Shown: piece by piece, positions 53,955-64,000 of the stretch | How the letters are laid out: the number at the start of each line of letters is the position of its first letter | How positions within the stretch are numbered: the stretch's first letter is position 1 | Assembly: GCA_019828595.1 (NCBI GenBank) | Contig: JAHQRK010000017.1 | Span: 62,001-126,000 of the forward strand | Origin: Aphanomyces cochlioides | Lineage: Eukaryota; Oomycota; Saprolegniomycetes; Saprolegniales; Verrucalvaceae | Direction of reading: 5' to 3' | Length of the DNA stretch: 64,000 nt | Program-made: the position numbers and the translations under genes | The notes under the pieces: model-generated | What the model saw: only the letters and a program-made list of their open reading frames with translations | Database searches by the model: none | What the model was told of the DNA's origin: nothing

Positions 53955-56145
53955 ATGAAATCGATCTCGTTGGCGCTCGTGGTCCTCGCAAGTCTTGCAG
54001 TCGTGACGGAATGCAGCCTCAACTGTGCCTACAAATTCATACATCGCAATCTTGGAGTACAATCGAAGCAACGCCAAGTTTCAAATCGTCAATCGGCAGT
54101 GCGATGTCGTCAACACATCGTTCAACCAACCGAGTGGGAACTACCAAGCAGTGGGGAATGTCCAGGATTTCTTTGACAACTCCTTGTGAGTACAACTGAA
54201 AGTTCCTGTCGTCTCAAGTCGTACTGCGTTGTAGATCGTTCTACAACACACCTGTCGTGTCATTTGAGAAAGCGACCTTCTCGCAATCGCTCGAGAGTTT
54301 GTACGATCAACATGACTGGACGAATGGTCGAACTCCTTGTGGCTTTCTTCGTAGGCTTCTGTACAATATTACCATCAAAGCCTTTCCACCAAGCTTGCCG
54401 CCAAAGCTTCATTTCATGTTTGCCATTTTCCTTGGATTCAATTCAACTTGACGGTGCTCCATAGCTACATGGCCGACATGGTTCTTGACATTTCTCCGCC
54501 GAACCGAGAAGGGCTCTCTCTGCGTTTTAAAAATGTAACTTTGAACAACATCTCGTCGCTCAACAACACGGTTCTATCCAACTTGTAAGGCTAGAATTCG
54601 GGAAATATGACGGGCTTATCTCTGACTAGAAGATTCGAGGCAATACCCAAACCGCTGACGATTCCAAGCTTTGACTGGTCAAACCTTGAGAACTTGTAAG
54701 TCTCGCTGGTCTTGCATTCAATCTTGATGGCTGTGTCTCTTAGAAATATAACCAGCACGATGATTTCAGCCATGTCGAACGTTCGGTTTAGCAGCAAACT
54801 TGTTGGATTGTAAGTTCTCTCTGTGAAATTATTCCCTTCACTGTCAACTCCAGAGAATTTCGCAACACCAAGATAACAAATTGGACCATGACTCGAGACA
54901 CGTTCGATGTCCTCAACAAAGTCAATGCAGTCTTGGTAAACTCAACGAGTATGTACGATCCTAGCAAGTGTACAAGTGGAGAAGGCAAGACGATGGCATT
55001 GTGGTCAAGTCGGACGTCCGATTTTACCGTGTGCGTCAGGACAGAAACTACGTCGAGTCCGACGACAAGTTCCACGACGACAAATGTTGGGTTGATTGTG
55101 GGTTTGTCCATTGGAGGTGTTGTGCTTCTCGGTGCCATAGCAGCCATACTGTACACACGAAAGAACTTCTCAAAACCTAGTCACGACGGAAGCACTCGAA
55201 ATGAGTCAACTGCCGCGCCTTCTTGGACAGGTGGAGAAGGTGGCGTCGACATGGACGCTCTTACTTTAGTACGGCTCAACGACTCGGAAGTTCACTTGGA
55301 TCGAATTTTGGGATTCGGTGCGTTTGCCAATGTTTGGCTTGGCACGTACAATGATGAACTCGTGGCGGTCAAGAAATTAAGTGCTCAGTCCATCAGTGTG
55401 ACTCAACTGCAGTCGTTTGTCGATGAAATCAAGCTCATGAGCCAATTCGATTGCCCTTACATTGTCACCTTGATTGGAGCGTGCTGGACTCGACCTGTGG
55501 ATTTGAAATGCGTCATGGAATACATGGACAGCGGAGATATGAAGGAATACTTGGCTGCACATGACCAACAGCAATTTCCATGGCAAGAAAAATACGTGCA
55601 CATTCAAAGCCTCGTGGAAGCGTTGGTGTACTTGCACTCGCTGGACATCATCCACCGCGACTTGAAGTCGAGAAATATTTTGATTGATTCCAACAAAGGA
55701 ACCAAATTGACGGACTTTGGTATTTCCAAGGAAGACTTGCAGCAAACGATGACTGTTGGCGTTGGCACTTTTCGATGGATGGCCCCTGAAGTCGTTCAAG
55801 ACCAGCATTACACCACTGCAGTTGATATTTATTCGTTCGGTATACATATTTTTGCGCTGTGAGATGTCTGACATCATTTCTTCAGGGATTGTTCTGTCCG
55901 AGTTTGACACGCATCAAATTCCGTACTCTGACATGAAGAAACCTGGGGGAAGCGAACTCCTTTCGGACTCGGCCATCATGGTCAAAGTAGTCACAGGATC
56001 AATCAAGCCGACGTTCTCGAACAACTGTCCCGCTTGGATTCGTGACATGGCGTATGAGTGTTTAGCCCTCGATGCCACTGAGCGACCAACAGCTGCACAA
56101 TTAGCTCTCAAGATCCGCACGAAACTTCGAGAATTCGCAGCGTAG
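53955..56145 (+). pseudogene. Receptor-like TKL kinase copy E (exon-1 deletion)
   Basis: Eight exons (53955-54185, 54235-54300, 54355-54417, 54465-54584, 54630-54695, 54744-54809, 54854-55839, 55886-56145) follow the family pattern. A signal peptide (MKSISLALVVLASLAVVTEC) is followed by LNCAY. There the sequence aaattc replaces about 17 bases found in copy B, a net loss of 11 nt that shifts the frame until the exon end. Every later exon joins in phase. The kinase keeps VAVKK, HRDLKSRN, DFG and MAPEVV. The 46-nt kinase intron contains a stop if retained. Unlike copy A there is no intron before the membrane helix. An unseen alternative start or exon could rescue it. Confidence 0.82.
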
Positions 56146-56329
56146 CTCTCTCTAACAATTATATCTAAGGTGGCTTACAGACGACATCCAAAACAGTCTT
56201 TTCCGCATTGTCATGAATAATGAAGCACGCCCATGCTTTTTAATGTACTCAACGAAACAGTGTGTTCTCGGGTGAGTAAGACGCGAGAGCTCTATTCGAA
56301 AGAACTTCAGTGTCGTGGATCATTTTATA

Positions 56330-57434
56330 TGCGAGCCTCAAGGTAGCGTCGGGCTCAAACATTCACAAGATCGACACCATTCTTGACTTCAATCGCAGCA
56401 ACTACACTACGACCGAGATTACAAGATCCTCAATACGACAAGCTCGTTTCCATGAGGAAACTTTCAAGCCGTCGTAACGTCCACGCTTATTTCAAGAGGA
56501 GGGGTGTCACTCATACAAACTTCAAGTATAAATCTGTCTGACATGATCCCGCATTGAGCAGGCCGGCGGGAGGGTTTCTGAAATGTGATACCACAAACGA
56601 CCGGACGACCAGAGTTTTTTGAATCCGTGATATCATGGACACTCTGGTCGTCTATCATTTGATTGGATGAAAATACATTGTCCATCAACTAAATTAACCA
56701 ACAGGTGAGCTCAAAGGCAAAGAAAAACAGCCTCAACAGGCCTGCGTTCGCCTTCCTGCGTTTCTCTACTGTAGTATCCGCAATTGACTTCATCACAGGG
56801 CCAAACATTACTGACAATGACATGACAGTGGATGGAGCCCTTAGGGCATGGCAGATTCTTGTCCTCAGCCTGGACACTTCATCCCGTAAAAATACACTGC
56901 ACAACTTTGTTCAAAATTATAATCAAACTTGCAACTATAGTGAAGACGACGACCTCTTCCATCGCTACAGATGGCATTGAAGACTACTTTTGGTGCCAGA
57001 CTGGCCAAAGAACACCCGCTCCTAGCCCAGAAATCTCAATCTCGTCTTTCTCTAGTGGAAATCCCTTCGCGCCATGAAATTCGCCAAAAGAACGTGTTCA
57101 ATGAAAGCAAAAATCATCTCCAATGCTCTATAGCGGTTAATTCACGTGACTGTCGTCCACAGTCGCTCAGATTGTTAATAAGGTTAACAGTAAACTGATT
57201 GGAGGATACCACATGGCATATAGAACTTTGATTGGATAAAAATAAATTAAGCTTGACCACAATATGGTATACTTTAATCAAGTTAAAATGATATCCGACC
57301 ATCTCGATGATCCCACACCGAAGTATAGTTAGTTAATCATGATTGTTTGACGACGGGGAAATTTTTTAAATTTGATATCATAGATTCTCTGGTCGGCAAA
57401 AGTGACACCCCTCCTATTTCGAGAACTCCTTGCC
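56330..57434 (+). pseudogene. Kinase copy G, exon-1 relic
   Basis: Fragments of ectodomain exon 1 are visible: TILDFNRSNYTT near 56371, an ILNT-like part, then in another frame FQAV and NVHAYF up to 56497. After the MITE (56498-57414) and its duplication comes ENSL at about 57421-57434. A decayed exon-2-like stretch with AGCAACACTCATGCC follows near 57486. No kinase domain remains. Confidence 0.55.
56498..57414. mobile_element. MULE-like MITE in kinase relic G
   Basis: Short perfect inverted ends (GGAGGGGTGTCACT, 14 bp) are flanked by TATTTCAAGA (56488-56497) and TATTTCGAGA (57415-57424), a 10-bp duplication with one mismatch. A long target duplication points to Mutator-type insertion. The 917-bp interior has no coding capacity; partly inverted subterminal segments both contain GATATCAT and CTCTGGTCG. 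Confidence 0.7.
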
Positions 57435-58653
57435 AGTGTTACACAGAGTTACTGTGACCGACACCTTGACATGGAGGACTTTTAGCAACACTCATGCCAT
57501 TTGCGTCCGAATTCGACGATGTCGTCATATCATGCTTGATGGCATCGACGAGCACTAACTCAACTGGGCTATCGATCTGGAGCGCCAAATACTTGATTTT
57601 CTAAGTTGCACTGGCAATCCACTATCTTCGCAAGTTGGCACAACCGGACTCGTGTTGTTGGACCCTTTTGAGTTTCATGATTTGTATGTTGTGGCTGGAT
57701 GTGTATCAGTTCACAACGAGGACGCTTGTCTGCATGATTCCAGCTGACAACGTCTAAATCATGGCCACTCTCTATTTCGCTGGCATAGCAAAAAAGTCAT
57801 GTATATTCTGTGTTGGGAATGGTAAAAGTTAAATATTGAAATATCCAATAATCCTTTGCTAGACTATCATCTAGTAAATTTAGAGATGAAATAATATCCA
57901 AGAAAATGCCGCCTCATGCTAAGATATCCAAGAAAATGTGTCGGTGGAGAGCGCTATCAGTAGAGAAACCACTGGACTTAAATTTCCTTTCATGGGATGG
58001 GAGCATGCCATATCGGTGGGAGAGATATCTGTTGTATCTGAATGGCATCGTTATTTCAATTAATGTTTTCAAGTCTTCGAGATGCCAACTCTAAGAGCTA
58101 CTCTAAGTAGCTTTAAGAGTCGACTGGCAGTGAGCGCTGTCTCTATCCACGACATGTCTGTTTAATGCGCACGACTCTCATGCCAACCTCGGCTCACTGC
58201 ATCCAAGTTGTGGACGCTGGAGAGCGCTGATCGCTATCATCACACATATGGACTTAGCAGTTTCGGCATTCAGTACAGAGAGTCCACTCCATGTCAGGAC
58301 AGAGGTGGTATTGATGATCGACTGGCAGGAAGCTGTTGGTGTGGCTGGCTCGCTGGAAAGCACGTTAGTAAACACTTTTGATTGGACAAAAATATAAATA
58401 ATGGGATCCGATTGGCCAATTGATTCGTCCTCCATCGTTGATTCGCCTGTCGCCAATTCGCAAGTGTGGACTTCCCCAGACAAAATGGATGAGATTGCAA
58501 CTGTGGTCGGCAACCTTTTCGGGATGGGTCGTGGAGCGACTGGAGGACTTGCCAGTCAATCGCCGCCATGGCCATAAATCTCATTCAGGAGACAAAGGTA
58601 AGAAAAGCGTGTGGTTTGTTCCATATGGATATTCCACCATTGTGGAATTGGCC
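57435..58653. other. Intergenic region upstream of kinase copy F
   Basis: Apart from the decayed kinase fragments at its left end, no gene is seen. An AT-rich part near 57780-57910 precedes unassigned sequence. The promoter of copy F should lie at the right end. Confidence 0.45.
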
Positions 58654-60869
58654 ATGGCTTGGCCAACCAGTCTGCTCGCGCTCTGGACCGGCGTCCTTTT
58701 CGCCGCGGGCGAGAACGTCAATTGTCCCTACCGCAACCTTCAAGACCCATACAACACCATTCTTGAATACAACCGGACCACGGTTAGCGTGGCCCCCTTT
58801 CAAATCGTCAACCGCGACTGCCAAATCCTCAACACGTCGTCCAATATACCGACCACAGGGTACCAAGCTATTGGAAATCTCCAAAGTTTTTATGAGGACG
58901 ACATGTACGAGTCATTCATAATGCTGGGACTCCAATCGTGTCTTGTAGACCACTCGGTAACACTCCCGTCATGACACTCGAATATGCGGACTTTTCAGAC
59001 TTTACATACATGATGTAAGATTGCGACGTTGACAGACTCATGATGTGTTTTCGTAGATTGCTTGCCAATACTAGCATCAAAGCATTTCCTTCAAACTGGA
59101 GAGGAAAACTCAAGAGCATGTGCGTCTTCTACCATAGCTGTATCATGGCAAGACTCACTGCCCTGTGTAGACATTTGTCCGACATGGTTCTCGATGTGGC
59201 TCCTCCAAATCAACCAGGCATGATTCTGACCTTTGTCAACGTGACTTTGAACAATATTACCTCGTTGAACACTACGCAATTGACCAATTTGTACTCATCA
59301 CTTGACAACTGGCAAGATCTAAGCATTGACTAGGACCTTTCAAGACATGCCTCGTGCGTTGACGGTCCCAAGTTATGACTGGTCAAGCCTTCAGAGCCTG
59401 TAATATTCCTTGTGCTGGTTTGATTTTAATTGGGACATCTCATAGGAAAGTAGTCAACACGACCTTTTCATCGATATCGAATACTCGGTTTGGTCGCAAC
59501 CTTGTCGAATTGTACGTACAAGTCTCGCTGCTGAATGTCAAAACTTGACAATATTCGCAGGGTGCTCACTGATAGCCAGATCACCGACTGGTATATGACT
59601 TCAGACACGTTCAAAATCCTCAACGACATGAACGCGACTTTGTCAAACTCGAAGAGTACATACGATGCGGCCAAATGTACAAGCAACCAAGGCACGGTGA
59701 ATTCACTGTGGACCAATCGGACTTCCAACTACACTGTGTGCGTCCAGGTCGAAAGTACACCGAGCCCCACATCAACAACGGCGACGAGCGAGAAGAATAT
59801 TGGTTTGATCGTGGGTCTCTCTGTTGGAGGGGCTGTCCTGTTTAGTGCCATCGTTGGCTCATTGTGTGCTCGAAAGTATTTGTCCAAGCGTGATAACGGC
59901 AGCACTCACTATGAGTCGCTTGCTTCGCCCTCTTGGAAAGAGGAAGGCGGACGCGTTGACATGGAAGCGTTGAACTTGGTGCGGCTGAACGAGTCTGATA
60001 TCCACTACGATCGAATGTTGGGATCAGGCGCTTTTGCAAATGTTTGGCTTGGCACGTACAACAATCAACCTATGGCTATCAAGAGGCTCAGTGCTCAGTC
60101 TATCAATGTGGCTCAACTCCAGTCTTTCGTTGATGAAATCAAGCTCATGAGCCAATTTGACTGCCCATACATTGTCACCTTGATTGGAGCATGCTGGACT
60201 CGACCTGTGGATGTGAAATGCGTCATGGAGTACATGGACAGCGGCGATATGAAAGAGTATCTGGCTGCGTTTCGTCCAGAACAATTTCCATGGCGAGACA
60301 AGTATTTGCACATTCAAAGTCTCGTGGAAGCGCTGGTGTATTTGCATTCGATGGATATCATCCACCGCGATCTGAAGTCGAGAAATATTGTGATTGATTC
60401 CAAGAAGGGGACCAAGTTGACCGACTTTGGTATATCCAAGGAAGACTTGGAGCAAACGAAGACGGTGGGCGTGGGCACATTTCGATGGATGGCTCCCGAA
60501 GTCGTCCAAGACAAACAATACACAACAGCCGCCGATATTTACTCGTTTGGTACGTTGCTCTCGAGGTGTGACGATCTCAACTATATACTTTTAGGTGTCG
60601 TTTTGTCTGAATTTGACACGCATCTCACTCCGTACACTGACATCAAGAAGCCAGGGAGCAAAGAACCTCTGTCGGACTCGGCCATCATGGTCAGAGTGGT
60701 CGCAGGCGAAATCAAACCTACTTTTACCAACGATTGTCCCCAGTGGATCCGTGACATGGCATTCCAATGCCTCGCGCTCGACCCAACTCAACGCCCAACC
60801 GCCACTCAACTTTCCCACATCATCCGCACGAAGCTTCGTCTACTAGCCCCCAAATTGTTTTCGCTTTGA
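58654..60869 (+). CDS. Receptor-like TKL protein kinase, cluster copy F
   Basis: Eight exons (58654-58904, 58949-59014, 59057-59119, 59171-59290, 59334-59399, 59446-59511, 59561-60549, 60595-60869) give 631 residues with no lesion. A signal peptide (MAWPTSLLALWTGVLFAAGE) leads into NCPYRNLQDPYNTILEYNR and repeat modules (NTSIKAFPSNW; LTFVNVTLNNITSLN). The membrane helix spans about residues 290-316 (NIGLIVGLSVGGAVLFSAIV). The kinase has GSGAFANVW, Met-Ala-Ile-Lys (Lys385), HRDLKSRN (Asp481), DFG (Asp499) and MAPEVV. It is probably an active surface receptor kinase. The 45-nt kinase intron is in frame and stop-free. The ectodomain differs clearly from copy A, suggesting different ligands. Confidence 0.9.
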
Positions 60870-60924
60870 ATGTCAGTTACAAGGTGACACGACACTTACA
60901 GGGAACGACGGAATTTTGGCACTA

Positions 60925-61379
60925 CCGTATTTCCTGAAAGGTTGTCACCACTATTTTTTCCCATTGAGTTGTCACCACTGATATAATTATTTAAATGATT
61001 CATACAAATTTATAGTATACATTTATAATACAATCTGATGAAAATTTTCGGAGTTCCCCTTGAGTTGTCACCAGTCAGATCTTATTGGAAGAAATGCAAT
61101 GGCTCAATTAGATACCAGGGCCATAAATTTGTCGTGTTCATGCGTTGCAGTCGGCAAACCTGGACCCAAATGAGGGTTGCAGGTTTTCATTCTCCCAAAC
61201 TGGAGTCAGCCACTCGTAAAGTCGACATACGACTGCGAAGTGTTCATGATAATAATATGATTGGTAAATAAGTCTAATTTTTACCCAATCAAATGTACCT
61301 CGTTTTGATATCTGATTTCCTTTGGACTTGTCACCATTTTCGAAAATCATTTGTGATGACAACCTTACGGGAAATACGG
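60925..61379. mobile_element. TA-inserting MITE in the Tigger inverted repeat
   Basis: A 455-bp non-coding insert with ends CCGTATTTCC at the left and the same sequence inverted at the right, similarity continuing through AAGGTTGTCA. TA duplications are at 60923-60924 and 61380-61381. It holds several copies of GTTGTCACCA-like sequence (near 60942, 60969, 61064 and 61329), two of them in the longer context TTGAGTTGTCACCA. Confidence 0.75.
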
Positions 61380-61917
61380 TAGTGGTACTACGGATATACG
61401 TCATTTTGTCCAATGGATGTTAGTTATTCAAGAAACTGTGATTCGAACTACGAAAGTATATTCAGCCAATGATTGAGCGTTCCTGTCAATATTTTTTAAG
61501 CAATTCATTAATTTAAAAAAATATTTGGGGTCAAATAATTATCATGGAAAATGGATCGTATCAGATGGAAAAAGCCACATATAATACAATACAAATGTCT
61601 TTGAAATATATTATTTAGAACCAACAACCAATGAATTGAAAAAGACCACAGGAAACGTTTAAAAACAATAAGAACAGCTCGAGGTATTAATATGCATATA
61701 AATCCCACAAAACAACAGGTTAAACTCAATAAAACGTTTTATATTTTGTTTAAACCATATTTAGTGACAGTTATCTATTAATATGTTCAAGTCAAATACT
61801 CAATAAAAGATGTTTCTTTTTCTTTAACCTATGCAGGGGGAATTGCCTTGATGAAAGCTTCTCTGACTTCTCGCTCAGTGATCATGCCCCATGCAGCAAT
61901 GACACGCTTGATCAGCA

Positions 61918-63013
61918 TCATTTCTTCATCGATGCAGTTGGTGATTCGTCGTCGTCGTCATCGTCGTCGACGTCAACAATCTCGTCGTCCATGGCAACTT
62001 CCAATATCCACAAGTCACGCAGACGCCTCTTGAAAGGCGCCATGACCCCAACATCAAGGGGTTGGAGATGAGAAGTCGTGTTGGGTGGAAGGGCACACAG
62101 CGTCGATCCAAGCTCCCGCTCAACAAACCGTCGAGAGAAAGAGGAGACGTGGCTGTCGAAATTATCGACAATGATGACACTGGGTGTGATGATTTCTTCC
62201 ATGAGCACATGACGGAGGTAAAATGACCAAACAACAGAGTCCATCCACGCGTTCTTCTGCACAGAATAGTAGTGGTCGGAAGGGAAGATGCGAAACTCCC
62301 TGTTCTCAATCAAACCACCGGGGACACCACGCATGATGAAGAGGACAGGAAGTTTGACACCATCCCTTCGGACAGTGAGAACCGCAGTCATTCGCATAGA
62401 GTGCTTTTCACCAGCAGACAAGGCCGAATTGCCGCCGCGAATGGACCATATCCTTCGTGGAGGCATGTCAAAATAGACAGCGGTTTCATCGACATTGTAA
62501 ACGTCCTTCGAACCATACGCAGCGTAGCGTCGGGGAAATCTTCAGCAAATTGGTCACGGAACTCTTCGAGTTCTTCTTGGTTTCGCTTCATCTTATGGGG
62601 TTTTGTTTTGAAAAACCATGTCGATCACAGAATCATTGAATCATTCGCATGAGGTTGTTGTACGCTTTGTCGGTGTCGTGTGTCGCCATGTAGGAATTGA
62701 GCCATGCACATTGGGTACGCTTCATGAAGTTGATGACATGTATTGACGTCACTGCTCGCTCCCTACTCCTACGCTCTGTAATGTAGTCTACAAGAGCTTG
62801 GGGATCAGGGAGCGCTTCGCGTCGGCCGGCGCCGGGTATATTCTTGCTTTTCTTGTTAGGCACGTCGATGTATTTGGCGTGTTTGGAGGCCCACTTTCGA
62901 ACCGTGCTTGGGTCAACGTCAAAGATCTTGGCCACTTCGTAGCTGGACATTGTCTTCAACATCTCGATGGCCTCGAGTTTGGTCTTGACGGTGTTTCTTT
63001 GGGTGGATGGCAT
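61918..63013 (-). pseudogene. Tigger-type transposase (psq HTH plus DDE), broken
   Basis: From the ATG at 63013 the frame encodes a psq-type helix-turn-helix (MSSYEVAKIFDVDPSTVRKW) and the second DNA-binding domain up to LMRMIQ, where TGA interrupts. The frame then continues FCDRHGF. Further on are ELEEFRDQFAEDFP, then a shift near 62540, YNVDETAVYFDMPP, SVIIVDNFDSHVS and SHLQPLDVGVMAPFK, the three catalytic acidic motifs. The tail is Asp-rich. One stop and at least one frameshift make it inactive. Confidence 0.8.
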
Positions 63014-63181
63014 CGATGGAATAAAATGGACTGAATTTAATGACAAAACAATAATTTTCTAATTTTCATCCAATCAAATTAATGAATGGCTCTGAACGTA
63101 TTTTTATTGGACGTTATTTTTCAATACTGTGGCACCCAAACTCGAAGTACCACTAGTGCCAAAATTCCGTCGTTCCCTGTA

Positions 63182-64000
63182 TTTCTGTAACTGGCGACGA
63201 AAGGCGCGGCGACCCATGCACTCTCAAGTAACCCAAGGGCTTCTAATTCCCATCAAAACATCGACATGATGTCGTCATTCTCTCCCTGAAGTTTCAAATC
63301 TTTATCCCCATCTTTCTTCAAGTAGAACACTAGGCAAACATTGACTTGTAGTAATTCAGAGGATTGGCTTCCCCAAACATTCGTGCGAAGGATGAGGGGA
63401 TCTCGACGACATTGAGTCATTGGACAGGGGAGTAACTATTCCACTATCAGTAAGAGAGGCAAAGTTTGGCCGATGAAGCCTTTTCGATGAAATTTCTTCG
63501 TTCCTATTCATTCGACCTTCGACCTTGAGCATGAATGTCTCGCCACCTTGTCGATGTATCACTTGTCATTGATTATTGTACTCAATACACAAAGTCAGAG
63601 CGAATGTACAGACTGCGACTTGGATATCGAATCAATCAAAGCAACTTTCAGGCGTGGGATGATTCGACTTCGGCCTACTATGCGTCGCATACTCAAGGCT
63701 TTCCAGTCTGAAACGTGCTTGGCATGACGTAGAATGCACCACACAGTCTCGACAAACTTGGCCACTGACACTGCACTCGACACTGCAAATTCCTCCAAAG
63801 CCACGATCGGAAATGAGCCATTCCAGTCGACACAGACACCGTCCTTGGCGCCATGAAGTGTGGTTGTTTGCTTTCTCGTCGTTGTACACGGAGCTTATTG
63901 TAACATGTAGACTTAAACAGCAGAGTGACCTAATGCCGTACTCAGGTGAAGATTTGAATTCAAGCATGGCGATAAACACTTCAACAAGTCAAAGCAACCG
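63182..64000. other. Unassigned right edge
   Basis: A minus-strand frame ending at 63595 (WKALSMRRIVGRSRIIPRL, ending SQSVHSL) has a somewhat protein-like composition, and in-frame sequence runs upstream to about 63870 (GVCVDWNGSFPIVALEEFAV). No family or exon structure could be recognised. It could be the 3' part of a gene extending beyond the window. Confidence 0.25.

Larger units (their letters stand above)
60899..63179 (-). mobile_element. Tigger-like pogo transposon
   Basis: Inverted repeats read CAGGGAACGACGGAATTTTG inward from 60899 and from 63179, continuing GCACTA, flanked by TA (60897-60898 and 63180-63181). The left repeat is interrupted at its TA by a MITE (60925-61379). The interior carries a transposase pseudogene on the minus strand. 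It starts 30 bp after the stop of kinase copy F. Confidence 0.88.

Overview
The window reads as nuclear DNA of an oomycete, most likely a saprolegnian such as Aphanomyces (inference; no marker gene was compared). The grounds are compact intron-bearing genes whose introns are mostly 38-60 nt with GTAAGT-like donors and TAG/CAG acceptors, secreted family-5 beta-1,3-glucanases with ricin-type repeats, a tandem family of transmembrane TKL kinases, and a mix of Harbinger, pogo/Tigger, mariner-like and Ty3/gypsy elements. No rRNA, tRNA or CRISPR array was recognised.

Layout. 1-8.5 kb is ordinary gene space: a secreted GH5 glucanase (+), a two-RRM nucleolin-like protein (-), mitochondrial dihydrolipoyl dehydrogenase (+) and a Rheb-like small GTPase (-). 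The last two converge with directly abutting stop codons. 8.5-17 kb is transposon territory: a frameshifted Tc1-like element (9316-11124), then a DD39D mariner-like element (11175-16932) that has received an apparently intact Harbinger element (12675-15213, TAA duplication) and, inside its own right inverted repeat, a pogo-like element (15383-16921, TA duplication). 17.5-19.5 kb holds a second GH5 paralogue in opposite orientation with one extra intron.

21.5-60.9 kb is a same-strand tandem cluster of receptor-like kinases: signal peptide, short leucine/asparagine-rich repeat modules encoded by phase-2 exons of about 21-40 codons, one membrane segment, and a TKL kinase. Two copies (A, 21513-23787; F, 58654-60869) reconstruct without a lesion as 632 and 631 residues. 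Copy B is split by Harbinger DNA in its kinase intron and also frameshifted. Copy C is split by about 21 kb of nested elements and is a pseudogene. Copy E carries an 11-nt net deletion in exon 1. Copy G is an exon-1 relic holding a MULE-like MITE.

The block splitting copy C contains a small LTR element (30671-34661) with a Harbinger-type MITE in its 3' LTR, an old chromodomain gypsy relic on the minus strand, a young 13.9-kb Ty3/gypsy element (34900-48790, TSD CATC) and a dead Harbinger element (49042-50892). The young gypsy has Gag with a very long coiled coil, protease, RT-RNase H and integrase on the plus strand, plus a long antisense reading frame between integrase and the 3' LTR. The small LTR element appears to carry a related antisense frame. 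60.9-63.2 kb is a Tigger-like pogo pseudo-element whose left inverted repeat was itself hit by a TA-inserting MITE. The last 0.8 kb holds nothing firmly assignable.

Exon joins were worked out by eye from reading-frame continuity and splice consensus. Where a gene is called intact, this means that the joins keep frame, not that a transcript was seen.
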